DNA of 64,000 nt from Paramecium sonneborni (lineage: Eukaryota; Ciliophora; Oligohymenophorea; Peniculida; Parameciidae), in assembly GCA_905182985.1 (NCBI GenBank), contig CAJJDN010000145.1:169394-233393 (forward strand). Direction: 5' to 3'. Numbering within the stretch: position 1 is the stretch's first letter; every line of letters starts with the position of its first letter. The translations under genes and the position numbers were made by a program. This document shows, piece after piece, positions 48,538-60,501 of the stretch. A model generated the notes under the pieces. It made no database searches, was not told the origin of the DNA, and saw nothing but the letters and a program-made list of their open reading frames with translations.

Positions 48538-51354
48538 TCAATTCACAATCTCAAATTCGTCTTCTGCATTAAAAGATATTTATGAAAATTTCAACTCATC
48601 ATTTAGGAATTCTCCTTCTAAAAAAATTGAAACATTGTTTAAACCATATTTATTTTAAAATTCCTAAATGAATGTTTTTATTTAAGTGTTCTATTATATA
48701 TATTCTATATATTTTCTTTCTTAATCAAACAATACTATCTGCATAACATTCTAATTCATTTTGTATATTAGTTCTATCTCATTATTTCCATTAATTAAAT
48801 CCACCAGCAAGGAATTATCTTATAAAGGATGCTATTAATCATTTATTTTAAAAAGTTAATAATTATTGTTCATTAAATTTTCCTACTATTTTAAAGTTTA
48901 GATATCCATATCATTATTTACAACAATATTCCTAATTTCATTATTAATATGTAATTTTATCTTTTTAGAAATTTCTTCAATCTCTAAAGCAGAATTTTCA
49001 ATCACTCCTATTTCTTCTAAAGTTCTATCCTAATTAATTTCATTATTTTAATAATATATTTTTAATCTATTAAAGTTTCTCTATGCAAAAATTTCTTTGA
49101 TCTTATCAAATGGATTATAAAAATCAGAAAACAAAAATTCTTTTGTATCATAACTGATGAATTAAATTTTCAGTTAAACATAGTAAAACAATTAGCCATT
49201 ATCTTAGATTTTTTCATCTCTAAATGAATTTAATTTATTCACTTAACAATTATTGAATAATAATAAGCTTTTTTCACTTATATGATTTTGAATATGATCA
49301 TTTATTATTTCTTCAGGATAGAATTCTATATCTTACGAGTTAAGATTATTATTGTATTCAATTAATTATACATGTGAAGTGTGTTCAATTATTATTATTG
49401 TCTGTGGTTCTAGAATTAGCTCATTTAACTTAGTCTCTTCATCTAATAAATTATTCTCAATATAACACCTTGATTTTTTATCTGCTATTATTTACATCAT
49501 TTCTTTTAAAGTTAGATTCTTATTAAATTTTTAATCAATTATTATTTATTAATTTTAAATTTTATATTTGACATCTATATTCTATCTTGAAACTCTAATT
49601 AATTTTTTTAAGTATGTTGAAATTTCTTCCTCTTCATCTAAATTTCTATAATCCTCATCTACAATATCTACTTCATCCTCATAAATCTCCTTTAAATTAG
49701 ATTTTATTTATTTCACCTTATCTGTTTCAAAGAATTTCTGCTCTGCCTAATGGATATTATTTTACAAAATAAATTCGAACTTAAACTAAATTTCTTTACT
49801 TATTATAAATATTGTATTCTTTGGATAATCTTTCAGAAGATCTTATTCATCTAAATTTTTATTTTCACATAAAACTTTGATATTATCATTAATTTTATAT
49901 TTTTTAATTACTTACTACTTTAAATCTTTTACTGTGGCTAAATAATCTATGCGTATTTATTCAATTTATGGCCAATCTTCATTGTTAATTCTAATCTATA
50001 TTTATACAACAATATCAGAAAAAAAACAACGTATTTTATCTCCATCTTTTATTTACTGTTATCCAAAGGTTTCGTTCAAATCAAGTTTTTAACCTTATTT
50101 GTAAGCTGTTATTCTAATTTCATTATCAGAAAATTTCTTCTTTATTTCTAAATTTATTAAATCTTGAGGTGTGACTTAAATTGTAGTAAAATTAATGTCA
50201 TCATCATATAATCTTACATTAATTAATTAAGACTTTGTAGCTGAATATTAAATTTAATAGTTATTGTTATTAAATTTAATTTAATCAAATATTAGATTAT
50301 TTGTGATTTAAAGTTTTTAACCATCTACAAAAAACTCACATATCTTTCCCTCAAAATTTTTTAGTCTATAAATAGAAGAAAAAAAATCTAAATTTGATAC
50401 ATTATATGAAAAATTATTTTATGGCTTTTCATTATCTATAAATTGAATTTACATAGACTTTTCTACTATTTAATTTTCCATTTTAAATTATATTGTTTTT
50501 GATAAATCTAAACTATGAATTCTGATATCATCTTATAAAATCTTATCATTAAATTTTATTAATAGCTTCTAATTTTAATGTATTGAATATATTTATTAAA
50601 ATTATTAAAGTAAATCCTTAATAGTAATATTAACAGACACACTATAATTATAATTCGTTTTCTTATACTAGATTTATATATTTTACTTACACTTAATACT
50701 TAAGACCAATTCAACAGAATCAGGTATTTTTTATGAAAAATAAGTTTATTAATCTTATAAGATTTTATTTTAGAATTATAAATCTATTTCTTCTTCAATG
50801 CCAAATTTTTGTCTCACTTTTTATTTAATTTAATCAAAATGAGAAAAAGCATCTATTTAAAACAAACAATATTGATTCTTATACTTAATGTAAAATTTAA
50901 CTAGTACAACATAAAATATTTCTTATTAAAAAATGAAAATTTAACAGAGTAATAAGGTCTTATCAAAAAATTGATTTTTTTTCATAATTCTAATTATGTA
51001 TTGTTGACAATCTAATTTTTGTGCAATTTATTTTTCTATTTCAGATAATTATTTACATGTATCAGCTTTTTCTAAGATGATTTTATGTTCTTTATCTTTA
51101 CTAAAATGCTAAATCATAAAATTTTCTATTTCATCTGAAAAATCAACATAAATGATAGGATTTTGAATATCTTTGATCAAAAATTTTCTATCTCTTTTTT
51201 GATTATCAACAGTGATTTCAACTTTGGCTTTATTAGGAAACCCTTTTATTTAATTTACTTGCTGAATCACATCATTAATAGTGGAGGATGAGGATTTAGA
51301 TTAAAATTCAATTTTGAATTGGTTTTTATTGACTAAGACATTTATTTTCTTCAT
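48538..51354 (-). CDS. Tandem ubiquitin-like (beta-grasp) repeat protein 2, 938 aa, intronless
   Basis: A second uninterrupted frame, 939 codons. It opens directly with a beta-grasp strand, MKKINVLVNKNQFKIEFQ, and continues as about ten units. Clear examples: IDLQFQNKILQDQQTYFSQK, LLIKFNDKILQDDIRIHSLD, LKIYYQNNEINQDRTLEEIG (followed by NSALEIEE), and the last, VSIFLEGEFLNDELKFSQIS. As in protein 1 there is no Gly-Gly tail after any unit, no catalytic domain and no transmembrane helix. Similar length, repeat number and lack of introns suggest a shared origin with protein 1, though the two are not close copies. The N-terminal half also has longer helical insertions (EKADTCKQLSEIEKQIAQKL). Confidence 0.75.
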
Positions 51355-51402
51355 ATTAGAATTTAATGTTTATTTAAAGTTTTTAATAATATATAAAAAT
51401 AT

Positions 51403-53677
51403 TCATTTAATTTATAAAATATCTTAGTTATCAATATATTTACCAATGATAGATTATAAATTATCCATTTCAGATGATTTAGGAATAAGTCTAAGAATTT
51501 TGATTGGTTGAGAATATTTACAAATTTGAGTAACTTATCCATTCTCAAAATCCCAAATCTTAGATTTTTTTTATTAATAAAATATAAGTGTATTATCATC
51601 TTTACATTATTATTATATTTTATTAGTGATATCAGTTAGATTATGTTCTAATCTAATGCATTTTTTAAATTACAAATATGAATTTTTATAATCACTAGAA
51701 TATAATAAAAATAGAATACTTAGTATCTTTATATGGATCAAGTGATTAGTTTTATAGATCATTTAAAAATGAATTGATTTTGGGTATAATTTTTCTACTT
51801 GAATCAATAATTCTAACATGATTGTTTAAATCAACAAGCATGGAATCTCTTTTTTCAAGTATAAGACCATACATTTTGCTTAGAATAGCACTAAATGTAA
51901 TGGATCCAATTTTATCTTCAACAGGAAACCAAGTTTCAATAATACCTTATTCTGCATCATGATGTAATTTATGTTTTTCCATAAAAGCTTAGAATAATTT
52001 AGTCCATGATTCTGCTCTAATATGTCCAAGAACAGCAATTTAAATAGGTGATTGATTTTCTTTTTTATATTTGATAAGGGTTTTGAGAAGTTCAAGAGTG
52101 TCATCATTTTCATAATCTATTAATAAGACGAATAATATTTAATCTTATTTTCTAGTAATTTCTTCATTTCCTAAACTTTTAGATACAGACATTTCTTCAT
52201 AAGGAGGTTTTCTTTTTTCAGCATATGGAATTTTACCATATTATTAATTGAGAATCTTTTCAACAGCTGGTATATAATTAAAAAAGTTATGTATCATTTA
52301 ATTAATTTTTAAAGTAACAGGATCATCAGATGTTTAAAATTGATTTAATACTTTATCTCTAGCATGAATCCATTATTTGACTTATGAAATGTATAGAGTT
52401 GATTTATAATAGGGTATAAGTGTTGATTATTCCCAAGATTAGATTTAAATTAGATTTTCTTAATAATTAATTTAAATTTTTATTTATTTTTCAAGTGCTA
52501 CTTCAATATTAAGATTATTTTCTTATATCTTTTACATTAAAGATCTTTTAAGAATTTAAGAATCCCAAAGAATACATTATGATCCAAGAGGTTAAATAAA
52601 AGATTAAGTTAATTGTTAAGATTGTGGTGAACAATGTACTTCTATGATTGGATTATTATATATAATAGTTTTTAAATTCTTCATATAAATAGTTTTCTTA
52701 GTAATACTTATATTAATATTTCTTGTGAATGGTTATTAAGTTTATTAAGCTAAGACAAATTTCTTAATTTAAGAATATTATTCTTTATTAATACTACTAA
52801 CAATATTAGTTTATTATTTAGTTTAATATTCTTTAACTCCTTGATTAATTAAACTTGTTACTTCATTTGCTACTTCATCTGAATCTGAAAATATTTCCCA
52901 TTCATAATTATATCTTTTCCATATTAATTTATTCCCATAAAATAATAAAGCACTAACCAAATATCCTTCCATTACTTCATTTATACTTTCTTAGAAATAG
53001 ATATCTAATATTTGATTATCTAAATTTTCTATTTCTTCTGTATTCAAATATATATGTTAATATTATTCCCATCTATGATTTGATCTAACTAATTCTTCAT
53101 ATACTGATTTCTATTCTAAATTTCCTCTTGTCAAACCTATTAATTACATATCAACTTATTTCAAAGAATCAATTAAATCTATAGCATGTTCAAAATTAAC
53201 CATTTATTCACCTTAACTCCATGATTTTATTAGAGTATATTTTCCATCTTGTAAATTCAAAACCTGATCTTCATCTTTCAAAAGCTATTAAAATTTTATT
53301 TAAGGAAAGGTATCACCTAATTCCAGACCACTTTTGAATATCATTTTTTTATCAATCATACATTTATCCTATTCGTTAGATTCCCCTCTTAATTATTTCA
53401 ATTCTTCATTAGCTCTTCTTAACTTTATTATATTTGTTGGTTTCACTGTTCCTTATATTGTAATCACTTTTGTATTATTCTACTTACCAATCCTAAAAGT
53501 TTAATCTTATATAAATGAATATTATGTAGATTTGATAATCTAATAACTATCAAATTCATTCAAAATTCCCATAATCTTTCTAATATTACCACTTTTTGAC
53601 TCTCTTTGTTTTGTAGGAGCAACATCTCCCATTATATCAGGAGTGGTAGATTATTTACATTATTAACAGTTTCCCAT
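51403..53677 (-). CDS. Lipid-anchored protein with two thioredoxin-like folds, 749 aa
   Basis: Starts MGNCQQCKQSTTPD, a likely N-myristoylation and palmitoylation site. The first fold (about residues 120-300) reads GLELGDTFPQIKF, NLQDGKYTLIKSWSQGEQMV, VDMQLIGLTRGN, in the order expected of AhpC/thioredoxin-like domains. The second (about residues 480-680) reads LFVLLIDYENDDTLELLKTL, IQIAVLGHIRAESWTKLFQA and VDLNNHVRII. No CxxC or peroxidatic cysteine is seen in either, so they are probably non-enzymatic. One 25-nt intron near the end gives 750 codons; without it the protein would stop about 100 residues earlier. Neighbour of the second ubiquitin-like repeat gene. Fold assignment is by eye. 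Confidence 0.6.
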
Positions 53678-53880
53678 TATATAATATTAATTAATAATAA
53701 CAATAATAATATTAATTAATATTAATTACTAATAGTTAATAATAATTAATAATAATAATAATAATCTTTTGTTTATCACTTATATAACAATAGTTTACTT
53801 TAAATAACTATACCAAATAATACCATACAGTTCCATCTTTATAAAATAATAAATAAATTATTTTATGGTTTAAAATAAAT

Positions 53881-54183
53881 ATGTCAGAAAGTGAAATTTC
53901 ATTTGATTTTAATGAGGATGAACCTGTGGAAGAAGTTAAATCTTCTTAAATGTTAACAAAACAAGAGAGATAAATAATGCCATTTTCTAAAAGTGATAAA
54001 AAAGATAAAAAAGAAAAACTAAAATAATTGTAATTTACGATGCAAGGATAATTATCAGGGAAATAATAAATGACAAAAGATCTGTTATTCTTATTGAAAT
54101 TTGAATAGCATATGTTAAGTTCAATAAATAGTTTACATTCAAGAATAATGAGATCATTGGAGAGTGATAATCCAGGAAATTGA
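53881..54183 (+). CDS. Small charged protein, 100 aa
   Basis: A single frame of 101 codons: MSESEISFDFNEDEPVEEVK, then a Lys-rich stretch KSDKKDKKEKLKQLQF, and an amphipathic helix KDLLFLLKFEQHMLSSINSL. It ends SDNPGN, stop. No intron and no recognised domain. The 30 bp to the convergent DTD1 stop leave no room for a long 3' end. Confidence 0.65.
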
Positions 54184-54213
54184 ACTAATTTTATTATACA
54201 TTTATTTATTAAT

Positions 54214-54801
54214 TCAATCTTTTTATTAAATTTGATTGTCTTCTTCCTTTTATACTAATTGCTATTATTTATCCTATTTTATTTATTTTTATTATTTTTC
54301 AACTTCCATTTCATCAATTTCAATAGTCACTGGTCCATCATTTACAATATTAACTGCCATGTATTATTAGAAGGCTCCCATCTTAACTTTTTCTGGTTTA
54401 TAAGCTTTGCCACATTCATCAACAAAATATTCATACAATTACTTTTTTTAATTTAAATAAGATACTCTTGCTTTTTCAGCATCCATGGCATAATGAAAAT
54501 CAGGTTTATTACCTTTCATATAAGCATATAATGTGAATTAAGAAACAATTAGAATTTCATAATTAAAATCTACACATGATCCATTCCATGCTTTATTTTC
54601 TTTATCCCATAATCTAATTTTTGATAATTTATGTGCTAACTTTTTAGCAACATCTTTTGTATCTCTTTCATGAATCTTAATATATATATATATATGTATT
54701 AATACTCCTAACAATACTACTAATCCTTTTCCTATTTGTGATACTAATTAATCTCCAACTGAGACTGAACCACTCAAACATCTTTGAATTATTAATCTCA
54801 T
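54214..54801 (-). CDS. DTD1: D-aminoacyl-tRNA deacylase (DTD1)
   Basis: A 185-residue protein matching DTD, which removes D-amino acids and glycine from mischarged tRNAs. It starts MRLIIQRCLSGSVSVGDQLV. The active-site strand motif SQFTLYAYMKGNKPDFH is present, and so is the cross-subunit motif NDGPVTIEID near the end (GP with trans-Gly in some relatives). One 30-nt intron, divisible by three and stopless, follows VVLLG; removing it joins directly to the conserved helix (IHERDTKDVAKKLAHKLSKI). The tail is an extra Lys/Gln-rich segment of about 30 residues. Divergent from the next gene with 15 bp between the two start codons. Confidence 0.92.
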
Positions 54802-54816
54802 TTGTTTATTTATTAA

Positions 54817-56608
54817 ATGGAAGAATAAGTAAAAAAACTATAAAATATAGTTGATCATCTTTAGAAGAAAAGCAAATAGGTAAATTCAAAATTATTAATG
54901 GAATGTTATGAAGTCTTTTCTGAATGCATTTTAATTGTTTAAAGAGAGATTAATTTAGATCTTGGAAATGTTATGGATAAACTTTTCATTATTATTAGAG
55001 ATATGGTTGAGAATTCTTAATTTAAAATACCATCTAATACAGAACCTTAATAAATTATTGTAGCTACCAAAATTCCTGAATTTGTTAATGCCTTATAATT
55101 AGGAAGTGTATCAGTTTTAGATCAATTAGGTAATGTTGAATAAATCAAAAATATTCATCAAATACCATGGTGTGATTATAAATGTAAAGAATAAAAGCCT
55201 CGTAATTTTAAAGGTGTTTAAGATGTAGGCACTAGTACTATTATTGATTATTATGAAAATTGTTAGAAGTCATCTACTTAAATATTGAAGAATGAAGAAG
55301 AAATTAGAGAATGGTTAGAATTTACTAATGATACTATTGCGATGTTAGGTGATGCTATAGCTAACAAAAAATAATTAGATATAGAATATTAAGGTAAACC
55401 AGGAGATGTTGATTTATTAATTTCAGACATATAATTTAGAAGATTAAATTTAGAATAAGTATTAAAATCAGTGAATCCTGAACATTTTGGAGTATAATAC
55501 TTTGATTAAACTGTTTCATTTCTTTAATAGCATATATTATAAATTTAATAATAAACTGCATTAGCAGTTATTTCAAAGATGAAACATCGCCAAGAAGAAA
55601 AAGATAAGTAATTACAAATTATTAATGAGATGAAAGGAAAAATCAAAAAAAAAGTTATGCATAAAGAAGATTGTCGTTGTGCATAATATGTTAATGATAT
55701 ATTATCACTTAAAAATAAATTAGAATAAACTTAAACTGATCTCGCTAAAAAAGAACATTATATCCTAGAATTAGAAATTAAAAATGATTAAAAAGATATT
55801 TAATATAGAATGTTACAATAATCATTTTATTAATTAGAAAGTGATAGAACAGACTTAAAACAAAAATTAGATAATTATACTAGATTAAAAAATAATGATA
55901 GAGGTTATATATCTTAAAGTAGTAATGATGAAGTTGTTGTAACTGGAAGACAAGTTCTACCTAGAACTACAAGTAGAGATTAATCATAATAATAATCTTC
56001 CAAATAGTAGATTCTACTCTCACCTAAAGAAAATTACAATATATAAAAGAAAACATAATAAATGGAAAGATTGGTTAAATTAGTTAATGCTTTGGATGTC
56101 ACTAATTAAACTCGCAGATTAACATAAATGCAATTCATTCTAGAATAAAAAGGTATCTCATAAATTAATGATCTTGCTGATCTTATTAAAGATATTGAAG
56201 AAAATGATTTATTATAGAATGATATTATTGACAATAGTTCTCTTACTAAAGAGATAGAACCTATTTCATCTAAATTTTTAGATAAATAATCTAAATAATA
56301 TACTACATAAAGAAATTCACTTTAAAATTCATTTGAAATTGAAATGAATCTTGATAAACCTATTATTAGAGTTAGTATACCTACTGAATAAGTTTCTTCT
56401 TAAAGATAAATTCCAAGTAATAGAATTATGTCTTCTGTTGGAGGATCTTAAAATAAATAAGAATTTATAAATACTAATTATCATCCACGATAAATGGATA
56501 CATTAAAAATTTTTAATTCTTCATCTAATTAATTATCTCCAAATTAATCCAAAAAAAGAATGAAATCATCTTAAAACATAAATATTAATAGATAAAATTC
56601 TATCAAAA

Positions 56609-56676
<68 letters not shown>

Positions 56677-57742
56677 TCATCTGATAAATCTAAATAATAA
56701 TAATAATAAATTTATACTAACAATTTAATAGATTAATATTAATAAACTGATCATCATTTTCTTAAAATAGAGGTTTCAACTTAAACAGAAAAAAATCCAA
56801 ATAGATAAACAACAGAATAATTTGATAATATTAGGATTATGGGAACATATAATAAAAATAATTCTTAATAATTAACAACTAGTAGTACATTTCACTTTAA
56901 TTCTTTAGGTAATATTGGTAATGTTATTACACCTATTTAATCAAATAATAATTCTAATGTTCAATCTCCAAGAAATTAAATATAAAATTAACATCTTAAT
57001 TCAACTTTAACTGGATCTTTTCCTTCACCTAATTTAACAACTAAAAAAAAGAAACTTTAAAGTGTTAAATCTGAATCTGAAAATTCTCAATAAATAGGAC
57101 GTTAATTATCATTGCATACTTTTGACAATTAATAATCTTAATAAACTCAATCTTTAAAATAAAGAATATTAGAAAGATAGGAAGAGAAACATTAGAAAAT
57201 TAGTCATCGTAAAATTTAAACTAGCACAGGTACTTAATTATAAAGTTTGTCACCTAGAGAAAGTAGCTCATTAAAAATAAAAACTAATGATGATATGAAA
57301 CTATAAAATTATCAATAAGATTAAGAAGATGAATAATTAATGTATAATTAAATATTACATGATTTTCCTGAATAGCATGAATAGGAAATCATAACAAAAG
57401 CAATTAATAGAACACCAGGTTATGAATTGGCCCCTGAACTCACAGAAAATATATTGATAACAATGTTTTAAAATCTTTAAAATACTCCTGAATTCATCTA
57501 ATTGATTCAAAAAGCAAATAAGAATTAATCAATTACTTTAAATGAATTTAAAAGGTTTGTCAATAGAATGTAAGCATTTCATAAAAAATGTGGAAGAGAG
57601 TGTAATCATTTATAAAGGTATAATATATTTTATGGATATTTTAAGATTTTATTTGAGATTAGGATTCGTTTCAACTAAGTATTTGAACAAACGTAAGTAA
57701 CTTAAATTATCAAAACCTACAGTTCTGCCAGGCTTCAAATGA
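54817..57742 (+). CDS. PolyQ-containing coiled-coil protein, 965 aa
   Basis: One 28-nt intron near the 3' end leaves 966 codons. The N-terminal 250 residues are helical and moderately conserved-looking (MDKLFIIIRDMVENSQFKIP, DYKCKEQKPRNFKGVQDVGT). Residues about 250-390 are coiled coil with a Cys pair (HKEDCRCAQYVNDIL). The central part is Ser/Asn/Gln-rich and includes a 21-residue glutamine run. The C-terminal 100 residues are globular (AINRTPGYELAPELTENILI ... HLQRFYLRLGFVSTKYLNKR), ending LPGFK. No enzyme motif. Likely a structural protein; function unknown. Confidence 0.7.
56611..56673 (+). repeat. (TAA)21 microsatellite read as 21 glutamines
   Basis: 63 bp of perfect TAA repeats in frame inside the coiled-coil gene. 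In the standard code this is a wall of stop codons; in the ciliate code it is poly-Gln. A shorter all-TAA run follows about 35 bp further on. Confidence 0.9.
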
Positions 57743-57855
57743 TTTCTTTTTCACAATCATGAAAATACACTCTTACTTTAAAAAGTATTCATTTTTATTT
57801 AATTATTTAATCAAGCAAAATTATATTCTTTTATAAATTAATAGAGTAATTGAAA

Positions 57856-59270
57856 TCATTTTTTTTTTAACCGAGGTAACTCTAATTTTTGTTTGATAAA
57901 TTATTTCGATTTTATTGAATTTTCATTCAATGCTTATTCTATTGTTTTAGGTCTCACTGTGGTTTTTTGTTAAAAGCACTTTTTGAAAGAAGACATAGTA
58001 TATTTCTAATCTTCTTGAGTGTTTAAATTCTCAATTGAAGTCTTTGGCTTTGATTTTGATTTTTACCTTTATTTCTAATCTTTGGGACTAGTAGATCTTA
58101 AATTTTTTATTTTTTGATTATTTGACAATACTCTTTATTTTTATAATTAAGGATTGGGCAATGATTAATACTGTTATTATAATTTTATCCTATCACTTAA
58201 TTTTTATAAGATTTCATCATCAGGATAAGGTTAATGGATAGGACAATTCCTCATAAGATATTATAAAAAGAAGAGTAATTTAAAAGACTAGAATATATAA
58301 ATATCATTAATACATTTCGAATTTATTGGTCTTTTATAAATTAAGAGATTTGTTCATTATATGTTAATGGTATTTTATCTTAGAAATTACGAGTGATCCA
58401 TGGATGAATTAATGCCTATCCAACACTATATCTTTCTATTGGTTCAATCGTAGTTAATTTTTAAATAAGATCTTTTGCAAGAGGATTCATATGATCTGAG
58501 AAATGCCATATTGGATTCATTATTTTTTTAATTACTTGATCTCTTGTTTCATTTTTATTATAAAAGGGATGCTAACCAGAATTCAATAACATGTACATAA
58601 TAACTCCACAACTCCAAGAATCAATTTATTTGCTATACTATCTATTTAATGCAATTGAATACAAATTTCTCTTTAAATTATTCAGGTGCCATGTAAATAA
58701 TGGTTCCACATTTTTTATTTAGTAAGCTGTAAAACATGCCTTCAGATGCAAACTTGAAACTTAACCCAAAATCAGCAATTTTAACACTTCTTATATCATT
58801 TGTAGCAAACATAATATTTTCTGGTTTTAAGTCTCTATGAATAATTCTCTTCTCATGTAAATAATGAACTGCTAAGAGAATTCCTTTCATTATAATTGCC
58901 AAATCCTCATCAGTATGCTCTTCCTTCATTCTCTAAGCTAAGGTTCCACCTTTCATTAATTCCATAATTAAAAAAAATTAATTCTTATTTTCTGTTATCT
59001 TCATAAGAATGCTAATGTACTCTTTTGCATTTCACGATATGAGGATGATTTAACTACTAATAAATATCTGACTCAACTTATGCATCTTTGAAAAGTGTTT
59101 TAGAAACAACCTTAATAATTACAACAGTATTTAACCTTCACTGCACATTCTGTATTATCTGTTAAGTCTATAGCTTTATACACTTTTCCAAAGCTACCTT
59201 CTCCAATCTTTCCAATTTCCTTTATTTTGTACATCTCTTCTAAAAAATCTACATCTTCTCCTTAGAACAT
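57856..59270 (-). CDS. CAMK-type Ser/Thr protein kinase, 438 aa
   Basis: Kinase domain in residues about 10-270: glycine loop IGKIGEGSFGKVYKAIDL, AVKVVSKTL, catalytic loop IIHRDLKPENIMF, IADFGLSFKF, CGTIIYMAPEQF, IDSWSCGVIMYMLLNSGQHP (calmodulin-dependent or CDPK style), HPWI. All catalytic residues are present. The C-terminal about 150 residues are basic, Ser/Lys/Gln-rich and without EF-hands, so it is not a complete CDPK. Four introns (25, 22, 25, 26 nt) leave 439 codons; the first is GTTAAA...TTAAG. The stop is 113 bp from the convergent gene. Confidence 0.85.
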
Positions 59271-60321
59271 TTATTTTATAATTAAATTTAATATTACTAA
59301 AATTGAGATCTGACTAATTAAATTAAATATAGGAATATATTTATCAAATCAAACTCTAATTTCTATGGTAAAATATTATTATATTTACTACTAATCTAAA
59401 AACAATTTCCTCCAATAGTATCTATACTTATTCTTTATAATCCTGTTTGATTATTTTATAAAAAGATTAGTATTGATTGGTATTTTATTAACGTTTATTC
59501 TTTATTGACAAATCTTTTATTTTTCTAAAACTTCTCAATTCAAACTAAACTTATCCCTTCAGTATAATGAACTAATTTTTAATCTTAAAGTAAATTTAAG
59601 AAATCTAATTTTATTATATATATCTCTAATCTTGATTATTCAAATAGAAGTTCTAAATATTTTTTTTTTATAACTTCATTTTAAAGGAATTCTCTGAATC
59701 CATAAATAAAATAGAAAAGGAAGGGATAATTATTTAATTTTATATTAATCTTGCTTGATTAATTAAATTAAAAGGTTTATATTTAAACTTTATAGAAAAC
59801 TTAAAGATACAAAGACTCGAAATTCAACTAAATTCGAACTTATGATGGTATATATTCTTGTTTTCTATATATTATTAATATCAAGAATGACTTAATCAAA
59901 TAATTGGTATTCTAAAATTAATAAAATTGTTTTTTAATTTAATATATCATTCTTGCCAACCATAGCATATAAAATATTTTAATGTCTTCATTTACTATGA
60001 TTAAAATAACTCCTTTTTATTTCAAAAACATTTTGGAAACTAAATCTAATAGATCTTCTGGCTAATTAAATTATTTGTAAGATCGATATTCATTTTATAA
60101 TTTTGTCTTGTTGAATATAACTTTCTACATTTTTGTCACTTAAAATTAAAAGTCATTATAAATCTTTACACTTTTTTGATAAGGGAAAACTTAAATTTAA
60201 TAGTTTTCATTGAGATACTTGTAATCAAGATCAAAAATTGATCATAAAATAATACTTTTAAATTATTATTTACAGATTAATATAATTAATAATATTAATT
60301 ATAAATTAATGAAGATAGATA
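59271..60321. other. Gene-poor region, mostly decayed sequence
   Basis: About 1 kb between the kinase gene and the next minus-strand gene. Apart from the broken frame described separately (59540-60130) nothing is recognisable. Confidence 0.4.
59540..60130 (-). pseudogene. Possible decayed gene, identity unknown
   Basis: A frame from ATG at 60130 stays open for about 195 codons (MQKVIFNKTKLQNEYRSYKQ). The coding-like signal switches frame near VNEDIKIF to YAMVGKNDILNQKTILLILE, and then fades. No intron I could place repairs the switch. The first part (PEDLLDLVSKMFLKQKGVIL) looks protein-like, while the later part is compositionally biased. Best read as a remnant. Confidence 0.3.
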
Positions 60322-60501
60322 TCATAAATGAATAATGGCTTTAGAATATTGATATTCTAGAAAATCAAATTCAAAATATAGGTTTTGATCTTAAAAATTC
60401 ATCTGATTATTAATCAAAGATAAATACTCATCTGAAAATTAAAGTAAATACTTCAATATAGAGGAAAGATGATAAGAAATTGTAAATTTAGAATATTTAT
60501 T

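Noticed and set aside
44620..51354. Polyubiquitin gene
   Set aside because: Repeats are strongly diverged, of uneven length and lack Gly-Gly between units. They share the fold signature but are not ubiquitin.
57856..59270. Calcium-dependent protein kinase (CDPK)
   Set aside because: The kinase domain is of that type, but the C-terminal tail has no EF-hand motif.
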